Notes under the pieces: model-generated
Databases searched by the model: none
What the model saw: the letters and a program-made list of their open reading frames with translations, nothing else
What the model was told of the DNA's origin: nothing
Source: Ilumatobacteraceae bacterium
GTDB lineage: Bacteria > Actinomycetota > Acidimicrobiia > Acidimicrobiales > Iamiaceae
Assembly (NCBI GenBank): GCA_025463265.1
Contig: JAOBWH010000124.1
Coordinates: forward strand, 1 to 36,037
Direction: 5' to 3'
Length of the DNA stretch: 36,037 nucleotides
Shown: one piece after another, positions 30,117 to 36,037 of the stretch
How the letters are laid out: every line of letters starts with the position of its first letter
Numbering within the stretch: the stretch's first letter is position 1
Translations under genes and position numbers: made by a program

Positions 30117-30712
30117 CGTCCCGTCGTCCGCCCGCCCAAACGCGACCGGTCGTGACCGCATCGGCCCTGCTCGTGGTGCTGGTCCTGTCGCTCCTCTCGG
30201 CGTGCGGCGTGTCGTCGCAGGGCACCGCCACGCGCATCGAGCCCGAGAACGTGCCGTTCGGCCTGCTCGACGACGACACCACCACCACGGCGGTCGAGGC
30301 CGGACGCACCACCTCCGTGTACCTCCTGTCCGAGGACCGCCTGGTCCCGGTGACCCGCTCGGTCGACGACGACGCCGCCCTCGATGACCTCCTCACCCAG
30401 GTGATCACGGGCCCCACGGAGGTGGAGCAGTCGCTGGGCATCACCACGGCGGTCCCCGCCGGGACCCTCGCCTCGGTGGACACGAGCCGCGGCATCGCCG
30501 AGGTCGACCTGACCTCGTCGTTCGGCGACATCCGCAGCGGCGAGCAGATCCTGGCCCTGGGGCAGATCGTCTACACCCTGACCGGCCAGCCCGGCATCGG
30601 CGGCGTGCGCTTCACGGTGGAGGGCAAAGAGGTCAAGGTGCCCCTCAGCGAAGGCAGCCCGAACGACGACCCGTTGTCCCGGGACGACTTCGAGGCCATC
30701 GCTCCCACCTGA
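30113..30712 (+). CDS. GerMN domain lipoprotein (LpqB-like)
   Basis: A 199-residue lipoprotein: signal peptide with core ASALLVVLVLSLL and lipobox LSAC, a Thr-rich linker, then one GerMN domain (about 65-185) with SVYLLSEDRLVPVTR, LTQVITGP, AEVDLTSSF, and QIVYTLTGQPGIGGVRFTVEG. GerMN domains occur in spore germination protein GerM and in LpqB, which modulates the MtrB kinase. It lacks the beta-propeller of full LpqB. Its ATG overlaps the kinase stop (ATGA), so the two proteins are made together and probably interact outside the membrane (inference). Confidence 0.87.
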   Translation: MTSRRPPAQTRPVVTASALLVVLVLSLLSACGVSSQGTATRIEPENVPFGLLDDDTTTTAVEAGRTTSVYLLSEDRLVPVTRSVDDDAALDDLLTQVITGPTEVEQSLGITTAVPAGTLASVDTSRGIAEVDLTSSFGDIRSGEQILALGQIVYTLTGQPGIGGVRFTVEGKEVKVPLSEGSPNDDPLSRDDFEAIAPT

Positions 30713-30790
30713 CCGGGCTGGTCACCCGCCTTGTTCAGGTGATTTCAAGTCCACCCTGCAGGGGGGGCGCGCTCGTGCCGATGGAACGGC

Positions 30791-32170
30791 ATGGGTACGC
30801 CCCCGACCCTCAACGTCAGCCTCAGCAGCCGCCTCGCCGCGGCAGGAGCGTCCGCGGACCACGAGACCGAGACGGGGATCCAGCGCGTCCGGGGCTGGTG
30901 CCTCGTCCTGGCGCTGGTGCAGACCGCTCTCTACCCGGGCCAGTACTGGTACCTGGCGTGGGGCGCCATGGCGGTGCTGTTCCTGAGCTGGTTCTGGATC
31001 CGCTGGGCCCTCCAACCCGAGACGCCGACGCCGACGCCGCTGATCGGCGTCGTCGCCATGGCGTCGGACTCGATCGTCGTCATCATGATCATGGCCAACC
31101 TGATGGCCAGCTCGGACGACCCGATCCAGCTCCTGCCCCTGGCGCTCGCGGTCGAGGCCGCCATCCGCTGGGGACGCATCGGCGGCGTGGTCGGCGGCGT
31201 CTGCGGTGGCCTGCTGCTGACCGGCTGGTCGCTGGGGACCCACGTCCGCAACGACCTCGACTTCTCGATCGGCTACGCCTGCTTCCGGTTCGGGGTCGTC
31301 GTCCTGATCGCCTCCATCCTCGGCAACGCCGTGCACGAGATGCGCCAGCAGCGGCGTGCCGCGGAGGCCGTCTTCCAGGCGTCGCGCGATCTCATGATCA
31401 CGTTCTCGCTCGACGGCCGGGTGCGGTCGGCCAACCCGGCGTGCGAGACCGTGCTCGGCTTCACGCCCGACGAGCTCGAGCAGCGGGACCGCTCGTTCCT
31501 CCTCGACCCCGAGGACGGACGGGACTCCGTCGCCCTGCTCACCCACACCGACGGCCCGCAGCGCGCCGTGCGCCGGGTCCAGCACAAGGACGGCCACCTG
31601 GTCTGGATCGAGCTGGACCTCGTCCCCGACGTCCGGGCGGGACTGGTGTACGCCATCGGCCGCGACATCAGCGACCGCAGCCGCACCGAGTCCGAGCTGC
31701 GCCACCGGGTCGACCACGACGGCCTCACCGGTGCGTGGAACCGCCACGCCCTCGTCGCCTACCTGCACCGCATGCTCAACCGGGGCTACCTGCCCGGCCT
31801 GGTGTTCATCGACCTCGACCGGTTCAAGGAGATCAACGACCGCCACGGCCACCTCACCGGCGACGACGTGATCATCGCCCTCGCCGGCCGTCTCGCCGAC
31901 GCCGCCGGCCACGAGGGCTCGGTGGCCCGCTACGCGGGTGACGAGTTCTGCATCGTCGTCGACGACCCCGACGATCTCGAGCTCGTCGCCGAGCGCACCC
32001 GCCAGGCCTTCGACGAGCCGTTCGAGGTCGGCGACCTGGTCCTGCCGGTGACGGGGTCGGTCGGCGAGGCGCGCAGCCGCTCGGGCGACACCCCCGAGAG
32101 CCTGGTGCACCGGTCCGATCAGGCCATGTACGAGGTCAAGAAGGCCGCCCGGATCAGCCTCGGAACCTGA
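30791..32170 (+). CDS. Membrane PAS-GGDEF diguanylate cyclase
   Basis: A 459-residue protein. About five hydrophobic segments (residues roughly 35-190) form an unnamed membrane sensor; a PAS domain follows (about 190-300: FQASRDLMITFSLDGRVRSANPACETVLGF, then WIELDLVPD and GRDISDRSRTE), then a GGDEF domain (about 305-455). The active loop reads AGDEF (near 382-386), a variant that is often active, with FIDLDRFKEINDRHGH upstream. No RxxD inhibitory site is seen. It would make c-di-GMP in response to a ligand or redox signal at the PAS domain. Upstream (30713-30790) no convincing promoter is visible. Confidence 0.88.
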   Translation: MGTPPTLNVSLSSRLAAAGASADHETETGIQRVRGWCLVLALVQTALYPGQYWYLAWGAMAVLFLSWFWIRWALQPETPTPTPLIGVVAMASDSIVVIMIMANLMASSDDPIQLLPLALAVEAAIRWGRIGGVVGGVCGGLLLTGWSLGTHVRNDLDFSIGYACFRFGVVVLIASILGNAVHEMRQQRRAAEAVFQASRDLMITFSLDGRVRSANPACETVLGFTPDELEQRDRSFLLDPEDGRDSVALLTHTDGPQRAVRRVQHKDGHLVWIELDLVPDVRAGLVYAIGRDISDRSRTESELRHRVDHDGLTGAWNRHALVAYLHRMLNRGYLPGLVFIDLDRFKEINDRHGHLTGDDVIIALAGRLADAAGHEGSVARYAGDEFCIVVDDPDDLELVAERTRQAFDEPFEVGDLVLPVTGSVGEARSRSGDTPESLVHRSDQAMYEVKKAARISLGT

Positions 32171-32234
32171 GAGCCCGCTCGGAGCCGACCTCAGCCGATC
32201 CCGCCGACCACGGGAACCCGGCCAGACTGGTCCG

Positions 32235-32951
32235 ATGCTGAAGAAGCTGATCGCCGCCATCATCGTCGTGGTCCTGGTCGGGGGTGCGGCCCTCTGGTTC
32301 TTCGTGCTGAAGGACGACCCGGAGCCCGAGCTGTCCGTCGACACCGGCACCGACACGAGCCAGACCACCACGGGCACCACGCCGGCGTCGCTCGACGGCA
32401 CCTGGTCCATCCAGGAGGGCGGCGACACCACGGCCGGCTTCCGCATCGAGGAATCGTTCGCCAGCGGCCTGGCCGACCACACGGCGGTCGGTCGATCAGA
32501 GGATGTGACCGGGTCGATCGCCATCGAGGGCAGCGCGATCACCGAAGGCAGCTTCACGGTCGATCTGACCGGTCTCGCGTTCACGGACAACCCCGCGGGG
32601 TTCTCGGTCACGAACCGGGCGAACGCCATGAAGAACCGGGGCCTGGAGACCTCGACGTTCCCGGATGCCACCTTCGAGCTCACCGAGCCCATCGACTTCG
32701 GCGAACAGCCCGCAGCGGGCGAGACCGTCACCGCGACGGCCACGGGTGATCTGACCATCCACGGCGTCACCAAGCCGGTCACCTTCGACGTGGAGGCCAA
32801 GGTGGTCGGCGACACCATCCGCGTCGCCACGGCCGATCCGGTCCCGGTGGTGCTCGCCGACTACGACATCGACAAGCCCGAGGGTGGCCCCATCGCCTCC
32901 GTCGACGACAAGGGCTCGTTCGAGTTCCTCATCGTCCTCGGTCAGGGCTGA
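32235..32951 (+). CDS. YceI family protein, membrane-anchored
   Basis: A 238-residue protein with an N-terminal anchor or uncleaved signal (LIAAIIVVVLVGGAALWFFVL), a Thr-rich linker and a YceI lipocalin-like barrel: DGTWSIQEGGDTTAGFRIEE, GSFTVDLTGLAF, NRGLETSTFPDATFELTEPI, TGDLTIHGVTKPVTFDV, and FEFLIVL. YceI barrels bind isoprenoid or amphiphilic molecules in the envelope; the ligand here is unknown. A weak -10 (CAGACT) lies six bases before the ATG. Its last 10 nt overlap the end of the convergent acylase gene. Confidence 0.88.
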   Translation: MLKKLIAAIIVVVLVGGAALWFFVLKDDPEPELSVDTGTDTSQTTTGTTPASLDGTWSIQEGGDTTAGFRIEESFASGLADHTAVGRSEDVTGSIAIEGSAITEGSFTVDLTGLAFTDNPAGFSVTNRANAMKNRGLETSTFPDATFELTEPIDFGEQPAAGETVTATATGDLTIHGVTKPVTFDVEAKVVGDTIRVATADPVPVVLADYDIDKPEGGPIASVDDKGSFEFLIVLGQG

Positions 32952-35311
32952 CCTCGGACCTGCGACTCGGGCCGGGACGAGCTCCGGAGGGTGCGGCGGA
33001 TGAGGTTGGGGTCGGACTCGATGGCGTCGTCGGTGAACAGGAGGGGGCGGGTGGCCTTGGCGGCGTAGGCCTCGGTGCCGTCGACGTGGTGGGGTGAGCG
33101 ATCGTCGCCGGACTGGCCGTAGGCGAGCAGGCCGATGCCCTGCGGTCCGTCGTCGGTGAGCTCCACGGCCATGAGGAAGCTGGTGCCGTACGTGGTCCGG
33201 TAGCCGCCGGTGGCGATGCCGCTCGTCATGGTGCGCTCGGGTGCCACCGGGACGAGCGGCGCCGGGCCGGGCTCGAGGCTGAGCGAGTTGAGGGCGCCGA
33301 ACGGGGCGAGGATGTTCAAGACGCCTTCGCCCTCGTAGCCCCCGTGCACCGGCACCCGGTGCTCGCCGCGCTGGGCCCACTGCACGTCGCCGAGCGGCGC
33401 GTCGATGGGGACGCCCGCCTGGTCGAGGAGCCGCACCGCCTTGGCGAGGGCGGCGACGACCACGTCGCCGGCCAGCTCGTCGGGCTCGGCCAGGCCGTGG
33501 GGGGTGGTGACCGGTGATGCCGGGTCGTAGTCGTGGGCGAACAGCGGGCCGGCGGCCTGCATCTGCTTCGAGTCGAACCCGGCCACGAACTCGCGCCAGA
33601 GCGTGGCCCCGACCGAGGTCAGGTCGGACCGCCGGTCCCAGGCGGCGAGGATCTCGGCGGCCCGGGTGAGGTCGACGTCGACGCCGTCGGAGGTGACGGT
33701 CCCGGCGGCGGTGGCCCGGGCGATGACGTCGTCGCAGAGCAGTTCGGCGCTGAGGCTCTCGTTCGAGAGGATGGCGGCGATCGCCCGCTCGTTGGTCAGG
33801 TCGCCGGCGGCGGCCAGGCGACCGGCGGTGAGCAGGTTCTGCCGGGTGCGCAGGCTGCGGGCGGTGCGCTCGAGGCCGTGGAGCGGCGAGTAGCCCTCGA
33901 GGCGCTCGTCGGGGTGGTTGAGCCAGTGCGAGTCGTTGGCGTTGACGGCGAAGTCCCGCCGCTCGAACTGCGGGAGCCGGTGGTGGGGGAGCAGCCCGGG
34001 GCTGCGGGCGCCCGGGTCGTCCTGCCACTCGTCGCCGGGGTCGCTGCCGTCGAGCAGCGCGACGCGGCTGTCGAACAGGATCTGGGCGATCAGGTCGGTC
34101 TGGAGCCGCTCGTGGAACCGCTCGATGGCGTCGTCGCTCAGGTACGGCGTGGCGGACGCGTCGATGAACCACGCCCGGCCGGTGCGGTCGGCGGCGAGCG
34201 TGTTGACCCACGGCATCCCCTGGATCTCCTCGAAGACGGACTGGAACGCGTCCATGCTCGTGGCCTGGGCCATGCCCAGGAACTGGGACATGACGTGGTT
34301 GTTGTCGAGGTTGGCGTCGCGATAGGTGAAGCCGGTGTCGAGGCCCCAGCCGATGAGCGGGAGGTTCACCATCGGGCCGTGGTGGCTGCGCCACAGGGTC
34401 CGGGTCACCGACGTGAGGGTGCCGTCGTCCTCGAGCACCTCGATGGTCTCGTCGTGGGCCGTCATCTCCCGGACCTCGTCGCCGTAGCGGTACGACGTGG
34501 GCGAGCCCGGCACCAGGTCGAGCTGGGCGAGGGTGAAGCGGCTGCCCCGGCTGAAGGTGTGGGCCCACGCCACGTGGGCGTTGAACCCCATCTGGACGCC
34601 GGGGGCGCCGAGGAGGGCCACGCCGTAGACGTCGAGCTCGCCCGGGAGCGTGAGGTGGCACTCCCAGAACCGGGCCTCACCGCCCCACGGGAAGTGCGGG
34701 TTGGCGACCACCAGGCCGTGGCCCGACGCGGTGGCGTCGCCACCGAACGCCCACCCGTTGCTGGCGCCGGCGCCGCCGCCGAGCGCGGACACGGGGGAGG
34801 GTGCCGCCGGCCCGTCGGGTCCCGGCGCCTCGGCCCGGCCCACGACCTCGGCCAGGTTCCGGCCGCTGGCGAGCAGGCCGATGTCGACGTAGTAGGTCCA
34901 CAGGTCGAGCTCCTCGATGGGCCGGACCCACCCGGCGCCCCGGCACCAGTCGGGCAGGGCGTCGGTGTCGAGCGCCTCGGCCAGCCAGGCGTTGTACCCG
35001 GCGGCGTACCCCGCCACCAGCTCCCGGATGTGGGCGGGCTGGGCGTCGCGCAGCTCCGGGGCCCGGCCGCGCACGCCGAGCGCCCGGTACCCGAGGTCCG
35101 AGGCGAGGTGCGCACCGTCGGGCCCGGCCCCGTGGAAGCGGGCCCGCTCGCTGCGGACCTTGATGATCTGGTCGGCGATGGTGGGGAGGTGGTCGCGTGC
35201 GCAGGCGTACCCCTGGCCGAAGCCGACGTCGCCCCAGCGGTCGCCGCGGATGTGGGCCACCCCGTGGGTGGTCCAGCGGATGTCTGCGGTGTACGGCTGC
35301 CCCTCGCTCAT
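32942..35311 (-). CDS. Penicillin acylase family protein (AHL/aculeacin A acylase type)
   Basis: A 789-residue Ntn-hydrolase precursor. The N-terminus has IRWTTHGVAHIRG and GFGQGYACARDHL; the chain should self-cleave before Ser184 of GASNGWAF, giving the small and large subunits. NANDSHWLNHP in the large subunit places it nearer the PvdQ/aculeacin acylase branch, which cleaves long acyl-amides, than to penicillin G acylase (inference). Odd point: no signal peptide is visible at the ATG (35311), although relatives are exported. It lies 18 nt after the MFS gene on the same strand, so both may be one transcript; its stop overlaps the YceI end by 10 bp. Confidence 0.88.
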   Translation of the reverse strand: MSEGQPYTADIRWTTHGVAHIRGDRWGDVGFGQGYACARDHLPTIADQIIKVRSERARFHGAGPDGAHLASDLGYRALGVRGRAPELRDAQPAHIRELVAGYAAGYNAWLAEALDTDALPDWCRGAGWVRPIEELDLWTYYVDIGLLASGRNLAEVVGRAEAPGPDGPAAPSPVSALGGGAGASNGWAFGGDATASGHGLVVANPHFPWGGEARFWECHLTLPGELDVYGVALLGAPGVQMGFNAHVAWAHTFSRGSRFTLAQLDLVPGSPTSYRYGDEVREMTAHDETIEVLEDDGTLTSVTRTLWRSHHGPMVNLPLIGWGLDTGFTYRDANLDNNHVMSQFLGMAQATSMDAFQSVFEEIQGMPWVNTLAADRTGRAWFIDASATPYLSDDAIERFHERLQTDLIAQILFDSRVALLDGSDPGDEWQDDPGARSPGLLPHHRLPQFERRDFAVNANDSHWLNHPDERLEGYSPLHGLERTARSLRTRQNLLTAGRLAAAGDLTNERAIAAILSNESLSAELLCDDVIARATAAGTVTSDGVDVDLTRAAEILAAWDRRSDLTSVGATLWREFVAGFDSKQMQAAGPLFAHDYDPASPVTTPHGLAEPDELAGDVVVAALAKAVRLLDQAGVPIDAPLGDVQWAQRGEHRVPVHGGYEGEGVLNILAPFGALNSLSLEPGPAPLVPVAPERTMTSGIATGGYRTTYGTSFLMAVELTDDGPQGIGLLAYGQSGDDRSPHHVDGTEAYAAKATRPLLFTDDAIESDPNLIRRTLRSSSRPESQVRGQP

Positions 35312-35329
35312 GGAGCCATGGGCTAGCAG

Positions 35330-36037
35330 CTACGCGCCGACGGTGCTGTCACCCAGGGGGTCGGTCGACGTGGCGGCGTGCAGGCTCGTCGACGTCAGGA
35401 GGAGCGGCAGGCCGATGAGGCTGAGCCCGGCGAGGACCACGGCCGCCGCTCCGGTGCCCACCCGGTTCACGGCGACGCCGACGACCGCGGAGAGCACCAG
35501 CTCGAACAGGTTCGCCGAGACGAGCTGCCAGCCCATGACCCGTCCGGTGGCGGCGACGCCCACCCGGTCGGCGGTGGTGGAGATGAGCGTCGGGAACAGG
35601 GCGGCGAGCGACACGCCGGCCAGGCCGAACAGCCCGATGGCCACCGGGACCGGTGCGAACGGGATGGCGACGTAGACGACCGTGGCGAGGATGCCCGACC
35701 AGGCGAGCGTCCTCGCTGCGGTGAGCGGTCGACCCGGCCCGCTGACCAGGCCGAGGCCGAGGCGGCCCAGGGTCATCCCGGCCCAGAACCCGCTCATCGC
35801 CCAGGCTGCGGTCGAGGCGGACACATCTCGATGGCCTTCGAGGTAGGTGGCCCCCCAGTTCCCGGTGGTGACCTCCATCCCGCAGTAGATGGCGAACAGG
35901 CTGAGCGACAGGGCGACCACCCAGCGCGGGACCTGGATCCGGCTGTGGTCGCCGTGGGGCGGTTCCGCCACCTGGAGCTCGGCCGGCCAGCCCACCGAGC
36001 GGCGGGCCGCCGACGCGGCGGCGGCCGCGGCGACGGT
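35330..36037 (-). CDS. MFS transporter, C-terminal part (runs off the window)
   Basis: The frame is open through the right edge, so only the last 236 residues are seen. The visible part begins with an Ala-rich, then polar central loop (PHGDHSRIQVP), followed by six membrane segments, the usual C-terminal half of a 12-TM carrier. GFWAGMTLGRLGLGLVSGPGRPLTAAR contains the loop 8-9 signature related to motif A, and the fucose-permease-like (FucP) group is the closest I can suggest from the CGMEVTTGNWGATYL helix. The protein ends at TAG 35330, 18 nt before the acylase start, suggesting an operon. Substrate unknown. Confidence 0.8.
   Translation of the reverse strand, partial: TVAAAAAASAARRSVGWPAELQVAEPPHGDHSRIQVPRWVVALSLSLFAIYCGMEVTTGNWGATYLEGHRDVSASTAAWAMSGFWAGMTLGRLGLGLVSGPGRPLTAARTLAWSGILATVVYVAIPFAPVPVAIGLFGLAGVSLAALFPTLISTTADRVGVAATGRVMGWQLVSANLFELVLSAVVGVAVNRVGTGAAAVVLAGLSLIGLPLLLTSTSLHAATSTDPLGDSTVGA

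Noticed and set aside
30738-30784. TCAAGTCC and GCCGAT before the PAS-GGDEF gene, resembling a FliA/WhiG promoter
   Set aside because: The two parts are 26 nt apart, too far for a sigma-28-type promoter (about 15), and no motility genes are present.
33533-35326. A 597-codon plus-strand frame opposite the acylase gene
   Set aside because: Val/Gly/Arg-rich composition typical of antisense frames in high-GC DNA; the acylase on the other strand has all its motifs.

Overview
The window comes from a high-GC actinobacterium. The protein families fit the class Acidimicrobiia (Iamia/Ilumatobacter-like), but that is an inference from gene style, not a phylogeny. Pointers are F420-type LLM oxidoreductase, EgtB, an MtrB/LpqB-like pair, many lipoproteins with Thr-rich linkers, frequent GTG starts, and at least nine genes whose start codon lies 6-7 nt after a TANNNT -10 box, as expected of leaderless transcripts.

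Layout. 1-2300: an AT-richer edge with two divergent small genes (unknown protein; HTH protein) sharing a palindromic promoter, a ketopantoate-reductase-family gene and tRNA-Arg(ACG). 2300-3920: a TetR regulator divergent from an SRPBCC-DUF2867 protein, with twin palindromic operators between them. 3915-5930: a compact operon (4-TM protein, XRE regulator, serine-hydrolase lipoprotein broken by one in-frame TAG, DUF4177 protein) behind a near-consensus leaderless promoter. 5990-8360: a YdeI-like protein and a very acidic lipoprotein. 8447-9705: an exported four-Cys protein translationally coupled to a tiny membrane protein. 9725-10102: the eroded remains of a LolD/MacB-type ABC transporter. 10281-18936: a mixed run of lipoproteins and enzymes (Uma2 nuclease, SGNH hydrolase, EthD protein, polysaccharide deacetylase, alpha/beta hydrolase, LLM oxidoreductase, EgtB, DHA2 MFS transporter).

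19056-32951 holds three c-di-GMP genes: a membrane GGDEF enzyme, an EAL-GAF-GAF-GGDEF protein and a membrane PAS-GGDEF protein. Interspersed are a DinB/MDMPI-like protein, a lipoprotein esterase, a GNAT, an AhpD-like protein, an SRPBCC protein, a large His-rich membrane protein with an unnamed metal-site-like domain, twin palindromic hairpins, ung, a histidine kinase overlapping a GerMN lipoprotein, and a YceI protein. The window ends with a penicillin-acylase-family (PvdQ/aculeacin acylase type) gene behind an MFS gene that runs off the right edge.

Most genes are single-gene or two-gene units. Clear cooperation is visible only in the TetR/SRPBCC pair, the 3951-5928 operon, the 8447-9576 coupled pair, the kinase/lipoprotein pair and probably MFS/acylase. 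No CRISPR array, prophage module, transposase or rRNA was seen. The best candidates for something undescribed are the coupled exported/membrane pair (8447-9576) and the His-rich membrane protein (25983-27659).
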